DNA from: Pseudomonas fluorescens
GTDB lineage: Bacteria > Pseudomonadota > Gammaproteobacteria > Pseudomonadales > Pseudomonadaceae
Assembly: GCF_900636825.1 (NCBI RefSeq)
Contig: NZ_LR134318.1
Coordinates: forward strand, 4,387,501 to 4,451,500
Reading direction: 5' to 3'
DNA: 64,000 bases
A program made the position numbers and the translations under genes. Below the pieces are notes generated by a model. It made no database searches and had not been told where the DNA came from. It worked only from the letters and a program-made list of their open reading frames with translations. This document shows, in pieces, positions 38,699-47,651 of the stretch; positions within the stretch are counted from its first letter, which is position 1, and every line of letters begins with the position of its first letter.

Positions 38699-39304
38699 TT
38701 AGAAATAATAGTTGGCCGACAAGTAGGTCTGCGCGCTGCTGGTCAAGTCCAGCGAACCCTGTTTGCTGCCGCCGCTGTCTTTCATTTCGGTGCTGGCGTT
38801 GCTGCGCAGGTAACGGTAACCGAGTTCGACCGAGGCGTTCTGCGAAACTTGCTGCAGCACACCGAACTGGCCGCCCACGGCGTAACCGATGTCACTGTCG
38901 CGGCTGTAGCCCGGCGAATCCTGGGTCAGCTTGGTCAGGCCGGCCGTGGCGCCGCCGAACAGCTTGGTACTGCCGCCCACCGGGTAGAACAGATCGTAGC
39001 TGCCGAGCAGATTTTCCTGACGCAGTTTAATGCCATTGTGCGAGCCCGACACGTTGTCGTAGGTGGCGTAGTAGCGCCCCTGAGTGTTTTGCTGACCGAG
39101 ACGCACGCCGTAGGTGTTATTGCCATCGATGGCGCCGGTGGCATTCGGGTGATCGAGGTTGTCGTTCAGAGCGTTGGATTTTTTCACCTTGTCGCTGGTC
39201 TGGCCGAAGGTCAGCCCGGCGAAATTCGAAGGGGTGTCGGCGTGCGCGGCGATGCTGGAGCCTAACAAGGTAAATGCCAGCAACAGTTTGTTGAAGCGAG
39301 TCAT
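38699..39304 (-). CDS. oprH: PhoP/Q-regulated outer-membrane protein OprH
   Basis: A 201-residue eight-stranded beta-barrel that binds lipopolysaccharide and stabilises the outer membrane at low magnesium. Signal peptide about 1-22 (ending SIAAHA), then alternating strand/loop sequence with AGLTFGQTSDKVKKS, NTYGVRLGQQNTQGRYYATYD, SVELGYRYLR and terminal LSANYYF with the C-terminal Phe. Preceded by three direct PhoP half-sites. Same gene order as in P. aeruginosa. Confidence 0.94.
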   Translation of the reverse strand: MTRFNKLLLAFTLLGSSIAAHADTPSNFAGLTFGQTSDKVKKSNALNDNLDHPNATGAIDGNNTYGVRLGQQNTQGRYYATYDNVSGSHNGIKLRQENLLGSYDLFYPVGGSTKLFGGATAGLTKLTQDSPGYSRDSDIGYAVGGQFGVLQQVSQNASVELGYRYLRSNASTEMKDSGGSKQGSLDLTSSAQTYLSANYYF

Positions 39305-39371
39305 GATGTTTCCTCTTTCACAGTGCTGTTTGGGTATGGCGCAAGGTTACTGAGCCCCCCCTGTACCGCCC

Positions 39372-39399
39372 CTGAACGCTCTCTGAACCTGACCTGAAC
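39372..39399 (-). promoter_or_regulatory. Triple PhoP box upstream of oprH
   Basis: On the minus strand GTTCAG occurs three times at an exact 11-bp period (plus-strand CTGAAC at 39372, 39383 and 39394). Direct hexamer repeats with a 5-bp spacer are the known PhoP-box layout. A TAACCT element at 39344-39349 could be the -10. The site is about 70-95 bp before the oprH start and also about 50 bp before the divergent hydrolase gene. Confidence 0.8.
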
Positions 39400-39446
39400 C
39401 AGATCGACTAGGCTGTCCTGACCACTTTCGAAAAGGAGATCCGACC

Positions 39447-40238
39447 ATGCGCATGTTCCTCGCCCTCACTCTGCTGGCAGTCAGCAGCTTCACCCAGGCT
39501 GCGATCAAGACTGAAGAAATCCCTTATCAAAGCGCCGACGGCAGCAAGCTGATCGGCTACTACGCCTATGACGACGCGATCAAAGGCCCACGCCCTGGCA
39601 TCGTCGTGGTGCACGAATGGTGGGGCCTGAACGATTACGCCAAGCGCCGCGCGCGCGATCTCGCCGGGCTTGGTTACAGCGCGCTGGCCATTGATATGTA
39701 CGGCGAAGGCAAGAACACCGAACACCCGAAGGATGCGCTGGCGTTCATGCAGGCGGCGACCAAGGATGCCGATGCCGCGAGTAAGCGCTTCGCCGCAGGG
39801 CTCGATCTGTTGAAGAAGCAACCGCAGACCGACGTCAATAAACTCGCCGCCATCGGTTATTGCTTTGGCGGTGGCGTGGTGTTGAATGCAGCGCGTCAGG
39901 GCGTGCCATTGGCAGGCGTGGTGAGCTTCCATGGCGCGCTGGCGACCAAGACTCCGGCAACGCCTGGCAGCGTCAAGGCGAAAATTCTGGTCGAGCATGG
40001 GGCGCTGGACAGCATGGTCACTCCGGACAACGTTACCGCCTTCAAGTCCGAGATGGACAAGGCCGGGGCGGACTATCGGTTTGTCAGTCTGGAGGGCGCC
40101 AAGCATGGCTTCAGCAATCCGGATGCCGACCGCTTGAGCCACGGCGAGCATGGCGGGCCGGATATCGGTTACAACAAAGCGGCGGATGAAAAATCCTGGG
40201 CGGACATGAAAGCGTTCTTTCAGAAAATCTTCAGCTAA
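39447..40238 (+). CDS. Exported dienelactone hydrolase family protein
   Basis: A 263-residue alpha/beta hydrolase with a signal peptide (MRMFLALTLLAVSSFTQA). The Cys-type nucleophile is in AAIGYCFGGGVVL (near residue 138), the Asp in VEHGALDSMV (near 190) and the His in EGAKHGFSNPDA (near 220); HEWWGLNDY is the DLH motif. The substrate of these periplasmic homologues is unknown. AAGGAG precedes the ATG. It is in the place of PA1166, next to pcpS. Confidence 0.9.
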   Translation: MRMFLALTLLAVSSFTQAAIKTEEIPYQSADGSKLIGYYAYDDAIKGPRPGIVVVHEWWGLNDYAKRRARDLAGLGYSALAIDMYGEGKNTEHPKDALAFMQAATKDADAASKRFAAGLDLLKKQPQTDVNKLAAIGYCFGGGVVLNAARQGVPLAGVVSFHGALATKTPATPGSVKAKILVEHGALDSMVTPDNVTAFKSEMDKAGADYRFVSLEGAKHGFSNPDADRLSHGEHGGPDIGYNKAADEKSWADMKAFFQKIFS

Positions 40239-40255
40239 CCCATCCGCACCTGATC

Positions 40256-40310
40256 GTTCCCACGCAAGCGTGGGAACAATCAAAGATCGCAGCCTTCGGC
40301 AGCTCCTACA
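40256..40310. repeat. Small palindrome plus single REP
   Basis: GTTCCCACGCAAGCGTGGGAAC (perfect palindrome, 40256-40277) is followed by one unpaired REP arm (GATCGCAGCCTTCGGCAGCT). The palindrome could act as a terminator for the hydrolase gene. Confidence 0.85.
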
Positions 40311-40357
40311 GGTCCGGGCTATGGTCAGCATGGGTGCTAACCGGCAAAATGCCGGTC

Positions 40358-41083
40358 ATGAATGCCATTCCTCCCCTGCCCGCCTGCTGCACTGCGCTCG
40401 ACAACCATTGGCCATTGCCGACGGTATTGCCCGGCACTGTGCTGCTCAGCACCCGTTTCGATCCGACCCGGTTACTGGGCGATGATTTTCTGCGCAGCGC
40501 TGTGATTGCGCCGCCGAGCATTCAACGTTCAGTGGCCAAGCGTCAGGCCGAGTTTCTCGCCGGGCGAATCTGTGCCCGCGCTGCGTTGCAAGAACTAGAG
40601 GGCTCGAACATCGTCCCGCCAATCGGCGAAGATCGTGCGCCGGTGTGGCCGGCGCACATCTGCGGCTCGATCACCCACAGCACCGGCCGCGCGGCAGCGA
40701 TTATCGCTAACAGGCAGCACTGGCGCGGCTTGGGCATGGACCTGGAAAACCTGCTCAGCGACGAACGTGCCGAGCGTTTGGCCGGGGAAATTCTTACGCC
40801 GGCGGAACTGCAGCGCATGGCGGCCGGATCTCGGGAGCAGTTGTCGCTGCTGGTAACCCTGACGTTTTCGGTGAAGGAAAGTCTGTTCAAAGCGCTGTAT
40901 CCGATCGTGCAGCAGCGCTTCTATTTCGAGCATGCCGAGGTGCTGGAATGGACTGAGGCGGGTCAGATCAGGGTGCGGTTGTTGACCGATTTATCGAGCG
41001 AATGGCGTAACGGTTCGGAGCTGGAAGCGCAGTTCGGGGTGCAGGATGGGCAGTTGTTGAGTCTGGTCAGCATTCCGGCCTGA
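40358..41083 (+). CDS. pcpS: 4'-phosphopantetheinyl transferase PcpS
   Basis: A 241-residue Sfp/EntD-type enzyme that transfers phosphopantetheine from CoA to acyl, peptidyl and aryl carrier proteins; in P. aeruginosa it is the sole enzyme for both fatty acid and siderophore synthesis. Motifs: VAKRQAEFLAGRICARAAL, EDRAPVWPAHICGSITHS, metal site GLGMDLENLL (near 125) and TFSVKESLFKALYPI (near 178). The start at MNAIPPLPACCTALD matches the P. aeruginosa protein; an eight-codon longer frame exists. Confidence 0.94.
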   Translation: MNAIPPLPACCTALDNHWPLPTVLPGTVLLSTRFDPTRLLGDDFLRSAVIAPPSIQRSVAKRQAEFLAGRICARAALQELEGSNIVPPIGEDRAPVWPAHICGSITHSTGRAAAIIANRQHWRGLGMDLENLLSDERAERLAGEILTPAELQRMAAGSREQLSLLVTLTFSVKESLFKALYPIVQQRFYFEHAEVLEWTEAGQIRVRLLTDLSSEWRNGSELEAQFGVQDGQLLSLVSIPA

Positions 41084-41103
41084 GGGTTTTTATTGGCTGT
41101 CAG

Positions 41104-41135
41104 GGCCCCATCGCTGGCTTGCCAGCGATGGGGCC
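41104..41135. terminator. Perfect palindrome between convergent genes
   Basis: GGCCCCATCGCTGGC and its complement around TT make a 15-bp stem with minimal loop, 20 bp after the pcpS stop and 20 bp after the rstB-like stop. It belongs to the CATCGCTGGC repeat class and probably ends both transcripts. Confidence 0.65.
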
Positions 41136-41155
41136 AGCACAACCACCGCAAATAC

Positions 41156-42766
41156 TCAGCGGCGTTCCTGATTCCTCGGCCAACTCAAGCTGAAGCAAGC
41201 CCCACCCAAATTTTTGCTCTTGCCAATGATCGCCCGGCCGTCATGCCAGTGAATGATCCGCCGCACGATCGACAACCCCAGACCATGCCCTCCCGACGCC
41301 CGTGTGCGGCTGTCATCCAGGCGCAGAAACGGCGTGAAAATCCGCTCCCAAGCCACTTCCGGCACCCCCGGCCCATCGTCCTCGACGTCAATCCGACAGC
41401 GTAACTGGCCGACCTGATAACTCACGGTGACCTGCGAATGCGCATGGCGCATCGCATTGCCTACCAGGTTCTGCAACGCGCGGTGCAGATAGCGCGGCTC
41501 GGCCTCGACCCAGGCGCCGTCATTGTCCGCCGCTGAGAGACACAACCCGCGCTGCACAGTGACTTCGGCACGCAGCGGCGCCAGTTCTTCGATGACTTGA
41601 TTGACCAGTGCGTCAAGGTCGATGCGCTGGAACGTCAGCGCCGGCGAACCCTGTTCCAGTCGCGCATAGGTGAGCATCTCGTCGACCAGTTTATCGAGGT
41701 CTTCGATGTCGTGATCCATGCCTTCGCGGTACTTTTCCAGCGCCTGCGCAGTGGTCGCCGAACCGATCATCTCCAGACCGAAACGCAGGCGCGCCACTGG
41801 TGTGCGCAGTTCGTGAGACACCGCGCGCACCAGCTCACGCTGGATCGCCAGCAACTGCTGCAAGTGCTCGGCCATGCCGTTGAATGCCGCCGCCAGGCGC
41901 CCGACCGAGTCGGCACCGCGCGCCGGCACTCGTGTTTCCAGACTGCCTTTGGCGATGCGCGTGGCAGCGGCTTCCAGGCCGCGCAAACGGCGTTCAAGTT
42001 GCCGCACCAGCAGATAAACGATGAGCCCGATCAGGCTCAGGCCGAGCGCGGCAATCAGCACCAGCCACTCCGGCGGATAAGGATTCATCTGATACAACGG
42101 GCCGATTTCCAGAACCCACGGCGTGCCGACCATGCCGGCAAACACCCGGATCGAATCGCCGCCCTTGCCCAGCGCCATCACGGTATCGCCTTCGGCCACG
42201 CGACGGCTCTGGTCTTCGTCCATGTCGGCGTCGTTGACCGTCACCAGACGCAAGTCGAAACCGAAGCCCTTCTCTTCCTTTATCTGCGCCAGGCGCTTGG
42301 GCTGCTCGCCCACCGGCACCCGCACCAATTCGTCGGCCAGCAGATAAATCGTCGCCCGCGCCAGTTGCTCGCTGATCTGCTGCACTTCGCCCACCAGCAT
42401 CAGTTGCTCTTTATCGCTGACCAAGCGGTAGACCTTGGCCGCGTGCGGGCCCGTCTGTTCGACCAAGGCCAGACCTCGTTGCACGCGGGTACGCTGGGTG
42501 AGGTCAAGATCGGTTTCGGCGAACCTCTTCAGCGCCAATGGAATGCCGAGCAACCGCTCCCATACCAGCAGCGCACGATGCCGCTCGGTCGGGTTCATCG
42601 GTTGCAGATTGTCGGCCATCAGCGAAAAAGTGCCATGGGCCAAGCGCTCGCGGTATTGCTCGCTGCGCACCTGATTGAGCAGGTGCAGCGCCAGCACGCC
42701 GAGCACCGCCACCAGAATCAGCGCCGCGCACATCCCGCCGTAGATGCGCAGAAAGATCGAGTTCAC
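41156..42766 (-). CDS. Sensor histidine kinase, RstB-like
   Basis: A 536-residue inner-membrane kinase. Helices at about 8-30 and 235-257 enclose a periplasmic region of about 200 residues (RstB-type sensor). HAMP is LVRQLERRLRGLEAAATRI; H-box is ELVRAVSHELRTPVARLRFGLEM; N-box ALQNLVGNAMRHA; G-boxes EDDGPGVP and GHGLGLSIVRRI. Overlaps its regulator by four bases. PA1158 is the P. aeruginosa counterpart by position. Signal unknown; E. coli RstB responds within the PhoPQ network, which may be relevant given phoPQ 4 kb away. Confidence 0.9.
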   Translation of the reverse strand: MNSIFLRIYGGMCAALILVAVLGVLALHLLNQVRSEQYRERLAHGTFSLMADNLQPMNPTERHRALLVWERLLGIPLALKRFAETDLDLTQRTRVQRGLALVEQTGPHAAKVYRLVSDKEQLMLVGEVQQISEQLARATIYLLADELVRVPVGEQPKRLAQIKEEKGFGFDLRLVTVNDADMDEDQSRRVAEGDTVMALGKGGDSIRVFAGMVGTPWVLEIGPLYQMNPYPPEWLVLIAALGLSLIGLIVYLLVRQLERRLRGLEAAATRIAKGSLETRVPARGADSVGRLAAAFNGMAEHLQQLLAIQRELVRAVSHELRTPVARLRFGLEMIGSATTAQALEKYREGMDHDIEDLDKLVDEMLTYARLEQGSPALTFQRIDLDALVNQVIEELAPLRAEVTVQRGLCLSAADNDGAWVEAEPRYLHRALQNLVGNAMRHAHSQVTVSYQVGQLRCRIDVEDDGPGVPEVAWERIFTPFLRLDDSRTRASGGHGLGLSIVRRIIHWHDGRAIIGKSKNLGGACFSLSWPRNQERR

Positions 42767-43485
42767 AGCGGCAGGTCTACGCAGGCTTCCGGGACAAACA
42801 GGTAGCCTTTGCTGCGGATGGTCTTGATCAGTCGCGGATGGTCGGGGTCATCGCCGATTTTCGGACGGATGCGTGATATGCGCACATCGATCGACCGATC
42901 CTGACCGTCGTAGCCGATGCCGCGCAGGGCGGTGAAGATTTCTTCGCGCGACAAAATCCGCCCGGCGTTGGCGACCAACAACCAGAGCAAGTCGAATTCG
43001 GCGCTGGTCAGTTCGATGCCGTTGTCGCTGAGCCACGCTTCGCGCAGGGCGTTGTCGACGACCAGTGGGCCGAATTGCAGACGCCGGGATTTTTCTGCGA
43101 CCGGCTCGGGTGTATCGCTACGTCGCAGCAACGCCTGGATCCGCGCCAACAACAGGCGCGGACGCACCGGTTTGCAGACGTAGTCGTCGGCGCCAAGGTC
43201 GAGGCCTTGAATCTGATCGGCGTCATCGGTACGCGCCGTCAACATCAGGATCGGCCCGTCGTACTGGTTGCGCACCTTGCGACAAATGCTCAAGCCATCT
43301 TCGCCGGGCAGCATCAGGTCAAGGATCACCAGATCCGGCTGCTCCTTGATGATCCGCGCGGCGGCGAGCGCCCCGTTGCCTTCGATGTCCACGCGCAGTC
43401 CATTGGCTTGCAGATAATCGCGCGTGAGTTCAGCCAGTCGCTGGTCATCCTCGACGATCAATACCTGCCACGCTTGTTGCTCCAC
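42763..43485 (-). CDS. Response regulator, RstA-like
   Basis: A 240-residue OmpR-family regulator. Receiver: VLIVEDDQRLAELTRDYL, LVILDLMLPGEDGLSICR (phosphoacceptor near 57), LTARTDD and YVCKPVR, where the usual Phe after KP is Val. DNA-binding domain: LTSAEFDLLWLL, RSIDVRISRIRPKI, IKTIRSKGYLF. The start is GTG at 43485 with AGAGGT upstream; the longer ATG frame would extend into the REP region and is rejected. Operon with the RstB-like kinase. Confidence 0.9.
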   Translation of the reverse strand: MEQQAWQVLIVEDDQRLAELTRDYLQANGLRVDIEGNGALAAARIIKEQPDLVILDLMLPGEDGLSICRKVRNQYDGPILMLTARTDDADQIQGLDLGADDYVCKPVRPRLLLARIQALLRRSDTPEPVAEKSRRLQFGPLVVDNALREAWLSDNGIELTSAEFDLLWLLVANAGRILSREEIFTALRGIGYDGQDRSIDVRISRIRPKIGDDPDHPRLIKTIRSKGYLFVPEACVDLPL

Positions 43486-43539
43486 CGGCGACCTCTGCTT
43501 GCTGTTTTTATTGATATATGAAGGTTTGAACGCGTTCCT

Positions 43540-43633
43540 GTAGGAGCTGACGAGTGAAACGAGGCTGCGATCGTATGATCCTGTTTTTTTCAATCAAAAG
43601 ATCGCAGCCTCGTTTCACTCGTCAGCTCCTACA
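43540..43633. repeat. REP inverted pair (GTAGGAGCTGACGAGTGAAACGAGG variant)
   Basis: Arms of about 34 bp (TGTAGGAGCTGACGAGTGAA... and complement) carry a variant middle segment, ACGAGTGAAACGAGG, in place of CCGAAGG. A half of this variant recurs at 59476. Confidence 0.9.
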
Positions 43634-43890
43634 GGGGGCTCAGCGTGTCTTCTTGTCATGTTTGGGAGGATAAAATTACGTCCCCATGGACCGATTGTAT
43701 AAACGGCGTACAGCCAGAACACAAGTCGGTAAATGCGTTCGGACGAGGCGGTTTTTTATGGTAGGGTTCGCGCCCTTAAAAAACCGCTGAAGCGTTTTTC
43801 CCGGCGAAAAAACAGTGACAAACGGTCTGGATCAACGGGTCCGCGGCCTACAAGGGAATTCGCCGTTTCTTACACAATTTACGCACAGCT

Positions 43891-43899
43891 TTATCCACA
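43891..43899. promoter_or_regulatory. DnaA box upstream of nrdA
   Basis: TTATCCACA is a perfect DnaA box, located about 10 bp before the candidate -35 of nrdA. DnaA is a known regulator of nrdA transcription in E. coli. The same motif can occur by chance. Confidence 0.55.
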
Positions 43900-43908
43900 A
43901 GTCGTACG

Positions 43909-43937
43909 TTGCAACACCCCTTAAAACGCATTATCTT
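43909..43937 (+). promoter_or_regulatory. Candidate sigma-70 promoter of nrdA
   Basis: TTGCAA (43909-43914) and TATCTT (43932-43937) are 17 bp apart. The predicted start near 43944 gives a leader of nearly 390 nt. The -10 element is covered by the first NrdR-like box. Confidence 0.55.
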
Positions 43938-43973
43938 GTAGCACGGCGAAAACACAGACCCTACATATGGGGT
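43926..43973 (+). promoter_or_regulatory. Pair of NrdR-like boxes
   Basis: ACGCATTATCTTGTAG (43926-43941) and ACCCTACATATGGGGT (43958-43973) match the NrdR consensus (acaCwAtATaTwGtgt) at about 11 and 12 of 16 positions by hand count. Their centres are 32 bp apart, three helical turns, as usual for NrdR pairs. The first covers the -10, consistent with repression when dATP is high. Confidence 0.6.
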
Positions 43974-44330
43974 TTTGGTTAAAAACGTCCAACCACATTT
44001 CAGACCTGAAACTCAAGTGCTTTATGGCCAGTTTCCGGTTGAACCAGCAAGTTTTTCGAAGCCCAAACCGCACTGGCGGATGGCACCGTTTTTTTCGTCC
44101 GAAACCGGACAAAACGGTATGGGTGTTGCAGTCATTACTGTCACCCAGGAAGGAACCCGGTTGTGGGCATTGCCCCGCAGCCAAAGCTTCGGCAAGGACG
44201 CGGCGTTGCAGCCTTTTTCGTCTGTTCCGGAGTTGTTAGGCCGACGCTCGTCGGTTGCAGTGCTTCGGTACAGAACGGTGAGCACCATGACGGTGCCAAA
44301 CAAACATAGAGAATGTGGAGACCACCCCCC
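43944..44330 (+). other. Long untranslated leader of nrdA
   Basis: Nearly 390 nt separate the predicted transcript start from the nrdA ATG and I see no convincing gene there. The region holds several short hairpins: GTCCG-AAAC-CGGAC (about 44098-44111), CCGAC-GCTC-GTCGG (about 44243-44256), and distant complementary blocks GGCACCG (about 44083) and CGGTGCC (about 44290). The latter could fold the leader into a large domain ahead of the ribosome site. No known riboswitch was recognised. Confidence 0.4.
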
Positions 44331-47225
44331 ATGCAAACCGACACAACTCGCGAGAACCCGCAGGGCACCTTGCCGCAGGCCGCCGATTCGACTTCGGATC
44401 TGGCAGCCACCGCGCCTGGCCAACTGCGCGTGATCAAGCGTAATGGCACTGTCGTTCCTTATACCGATGACAAGATCACCGTCGCTATCACCAAAGCGTT
44501 CCTCGCAGTTGAGGGCGGCACCGCTGCCGCTTCGTCGCGAATCCACGACACTGTTGCGCGTCTGACCGAACAGGTCACCGCGACCTTCAAGCGTCGCATG
44601 CCTTCGGGCGGCACCATCCACATCGAAGAAATCCAGGACCAGGTCGAACTGGCCCTGATGCGTGCCGGCGAGCAGAAAGTAGCCCGCGACTACGTGATCT
44701 ACCGTGACGGCCGTTCGAAAGAACGCGCTGCCCACGCTCCGGCCGAAGAAGCGGTCAACGCGCATCCGTCGATCCGCATCACCCGCACCGACGGTAGCCT
44801 GGCGCCGCTGGACATGGGCCGCCTGAACACCATCGTCACCGAAGCGTGCGAAGGCCTGGAAGAAGTCGACGGCGACCTGATCCAGCGCGAAACCCTGAAG
44901 AACCTTTACGACGGCGTGGCCCTGACCGACGTCAACACCGCGCTGGTGATGACCGCCCGTACCCTGGTCGAGCGTGAGCCGAACTACTCATTCGTCACCG
45001 CCCGCCTGCTGATGGACACCCTGCGTGCCGAAGGCCTGGGTTTCCTCGGTGTGGCCGAAAGCGCCACTCACCACGAAATGGTCGACCTGTACGCCAAGGC
45101 GCTGCCGGCCTACATCGCCAAAGGTATCGAGTTCGAACTGCTGAACCCTGTGCTGGCCACATTCGACCTGGAAAAACTGGGCAAGGCGATCAACCACGAG
45201 CGCGATCAGCAATTCACCTACCTGGGCCTGCAAACCCTGTATGACCGTTACTTCATCCACAAGGATGGCGTGCGTTTTGAACTGCCGCAGATCTTCTTCA
45301 TGCGCGTGGCCATGGGCCTGGCGATCGAAGAGAAGCAGAAAGAAGACCGTGCGATCGAGTTCTACAACCTGCTGTCGTCCTTCGACTACATGTCCTCGAC
45401 GCCAACGCTGTTCAACGCCGGTACTCTGCGTCCACAGCTGTCGAGCTGCTACCTGACCACCGTGCCGGATGACCTGTCGGGCATCTACCACGCGATTCAC
45501 GATAACGCCATGTTGTCGAAATTCGCTGGCGGCCTGGGCAACGACTGGACGCCGGTTCGTGCGCTGGGTTCGTACATCAAGGGCACCAACGGCAAGTCGC
45601 AAGGCGTAGTGCCGTTCCTGAAAGTGGTGAACGATACCGCTGTGGCCGTTAACCAGGGTGGCAAGCGCAAGGGCGCTGTGTGCGCCTACCTGGAAACCTG
45701 GCACATGGACATCGAAGAGTTCATCGAGCTGCGCAAGAACACCGGTGATGACCGTCGTCGTACCCACGACATGAACACCGCCAACTGGATCCCTGACCTG
45801 TTCATGAAGCGTGTCTTCGATGACGGCAAGTGGACCCTGTTCTCGCCATCCGAAGTACCAGACCTGCACGACCTGACCGGTAAAGCCTTCGAAGAGCGCT
45901 ACGAGTACTACGAAGCGCTGACCGAGTACCCAGGCAAGGTCAAGCTGTTCAAGACCATCCAGGCCAAAGACCTGTGGCGCAAAATGCTCTCCATGCTGTT
46001 TGAAACCGGCCACCCATGGCTGACCTTCAAAGACCCGTGCAACCTGCGCAGCCCGCAGCAGCACGTCGGCGTGGTTCACAGCTCGAACCTGTGCACCGAG
46101 ATCACCTTGAACACCAACAAGGACGAGATCGCCGTTTGCAACCTGGGCTCGATCAACCTGCCGAACCACATCGTCAACGGCAAGCTGGACACTGCCAAGC
46201 TGGAACGCACCGTGAACACCGCCGTGCGCATGCTCGACAACGTGATCGACATCAACTACTACTCGGTGCCACAAGCGAAGAACTCCAACTTCAAGCACCG
46301 TCCGGTCGGTCTGGGCATCATGGGCTTCCAGGACGCTCTGTACCTGCAGCACATTCCGTACGGTTCCGACGCTGCCGTCGAGTTCGCCGACAAGTCGATG
46401 GAAGCGGTCAGCTACTACGCGATCCAGGCTTCCTGCGACCTGGCCGATGAGCGCGGCGCGTACGAGACGTTCCAGGGTTCGCTGTGGTCCAAAGGCATCC
46501 TGCCGCTGGATTCGCAACAGATCCTGATCGAGCAGCGTGGGCAGAAGTACATCGATGTCGACCTGAAGGAAACCCTGGACTGGGCACCGGTTCGCGCCCG
46601 TGTGCAGAAAGGCATTCGTAACTCGAACATCATGGCCATCGCACCGACCGCCACCATCGCCAACATCACTGGCGTATCGCAGTCGATCGAACCGACCTAC
46701 CAGAACCTGTATGTGAAATCGAACCTGTCGGGCGAATTCACCGTGATCAACCCGTACCTGGTTCGCGACCTGAAAGCTCGCGGTCTGTGGGACTCGGTCA
46801 TGATCAACGATCTGAAGTACTACGACGGTTCGGTTCAGCAGATCGAGCGCATCCCGCAAGAACTCAAAGAGCTCTACGCGACCGCGTTCGAAGTGGACAC
46901 CAAGTGGATCGTTGACGCGGCCAGCCGTCGTCAGAAGTGGATTGACCAGGCTCAGTCGCTGAACCTGTACATTGCCGGCGCTTCGGGCAAGAAGCTCGAC
47001 GTGACCTATCGCATGGCTTGGTACCGTGGCCTGAAAACCACTTACTACCTCCGTGCCTTGGCCGCGACCAGCACCGAGAAGTCGACCATCAACACCGGCA
47101 AGCTGAACGCTGTTTCCAGCGGCGGCAACCATGGTGATGATTCGGTTCTGGCAGCTCCTGCAGGTCCAGCGCCGGTGCCTAAGGCTTGCGCGATTGACGA
47201 GCCGGACTGCGAAGCTTGCCAATAA
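44331..47225 (+). CDS. nrdA: Class Ia ribonucleotide reductase, large subunit
   Basis: A 964-residue enzyme that reduces ribonucleoside diphosphates to deoxy forms with the NrdB radical subunit. Two ATP-cone domains are at the N-terminus (RVIKRNGTVVPYTDDKITVA near 35, and RITRTDGSLAPLDMGRLNTI near 148). The catalytic barrel has LSSCYLTTVPDDL, SNLCTEITLNT with the radical-site Cys, AVCNLGSINL, and the phosphate-binding ATIANITGVSQSIEP. The C-terminal redox pair is CEAC. Start at MQTDTTRENPQ matches P. aeruginosa. No nrdB follows in this window, although it normally does in this genus. Confidence 0.98.
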   Translation: MQTDTTRENPQGTLPQAADSTSDLAATAPGQLRVIKRNGTVVPYTDDKITVAITKAFLAVEGGTAAASSRIHDTVARLTEQVTATFKRRMPSGGTIHIEEIQDQVELALMRAGEQKVARDYVIYRDGRSKERAAHAPAEEAVNAHPSIRITRTDGSLAPLDMGRLNTIVTEACEGLEEVDGDLIQRETLKNLYDGVALTDVNTALVMTARTLVEREPNYSFVTARLLMDTLRAEGLGFLGVAESATHHEMVDLYAKALPAYIAKGIEFELLNPVLATFDLEKLGKAINHERDQQFTYLGLQTLYDRYFIHKDGVRFELPQIFFMRVAMGLAIEEKQKEDRAIEFYNLLSSFDYMSSTPTLFNAGTLRPQLSSCYLTTVPDDLSGIYHAIHDNAMLSKFAGGLGNDWTPVRALGSYIKGTNGKSQGVVPFLKVVNDTAVAVNQGGKRKGAVCAYLETWHMDIEEFIELRKNTGDDRRRTHDMNTANWIPDLFMKRVFDDGKWTLFSPSEVPDLHDLTGKAFEERYEYYEALTEYPGKVKLFKTIQAKDLWRKMLSMLFETGHPWLTFKDPCNLRSPQQHVGVVHSSNLCTEITLNTNKDEIAVCNLGSINLPNHIVNGKLDTAKLERTVNTAVRMLDNVIDINYYSVPQAKNSNFKHRPVGLGIMGFQDALYLQHIPYGSDAAVEFADKSMEAVSYYAIQASCDLADERGAYETFQGSLWSKGILPLDSQQILIEQRGQKYIDVDLKETLDWAPVRARVQKGIRNSNIMAIAPTATIANITGVSQSIEPTYQNLYVKSNLSGEFTVINPYLVRDLKARGLWDSVMINDLKYYDGSVQQIERIPQELKELYATAFEVDTKWIVDAASRRQKWIDQAQSLNLYIAGASGKKLDVTYRMAWYRGLKTTYYLRALAATSTEKSTINTGKLNAVSSGGNHGDDSVLAAPAGPAPVPKACAIDEPDCEACQ

Positions 47226-47275
47226 GCTGAGCTGATTCCAGGCGTTGTGCGACGCCTGAGATATCGAGCGAAAAG

Positions 47276-47318
47276 AAAACCCCCGACAGACTTCTGGTTT
47301 GTTGGGGGTTTTGTTTTT
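47276..47318 (+). terminator. Rho-independent terminator of nrdA
   Basis: AAAACCCCC and GGGGGTTTT with an 18-nt loop, then TTGTTTTTT. A second hairpin GGCGTTGTGCGACGCC lies just upstream at 47241-47256. Confidence 0.9.
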
Positions 47319-47339
47319 TGGGGTTGGGGTTGGGTTGAG

Positions 47340-47600
47340 ATTGTGTGTATATCCGTTGCTGCGGTAACGGCGGCTTAGGGTTCCGCCCTTACGGCGGGTC
47401 ACTTTTTCCAGACGCCGAAAAAGTAACCAAAAAGGCTCCCCCCGGCGTACGGCACTTCGCTTAGGCTCAGTGTTCCCTCGCTACGGCGTCCATCAGGGGG
47501 CATCGCCTACGGTTTGCTTCGCTGCACCTCCTCTCGATGAATGCGGCTACGCCGCACGGCGCTTCGCGCCTACCCCCTGATGAACGCCTGCGCTCGGCCT
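47340..47600. repeat. Left copy of a dispersed non-coding element
   Basis: Contains a CTTTTTCC-AGACGCC-GAAAAAG-type hairpin, an inverted pair CATCAGGGGG/CCCCCTGATG (47491 and about 47574), and the 20-mer TTTGCTTCGCTGCACCTCCT (47513-47532), which recurs as an exact reverse complement at 48358-48377. I see no gene. The parts match a type of intergenic sequence common in P. fluorescens genomes, often mis-called as small genes. Confidence 0.7.
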
Positions 47601-47651
47601 GCCGATGGGGCAGAAGATCAAAGCCAGAGCCAGAGCCAGATCAAAAGCCGA

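Noticed and set aside
43967..44433. Small open frames in the nrdA leader
   Set aside because: No ribosome site, no motif, and one runs out of frame into nrdA; the region is better explained as untranslated leader.
44988..47402. 804-codon open frame antisense to nrdA
   Set aside because: nrdA is unmistakable on the other strand; the antisense product is Val/Asp/His/Gln-rich without motifs, a codon-bias shadow.
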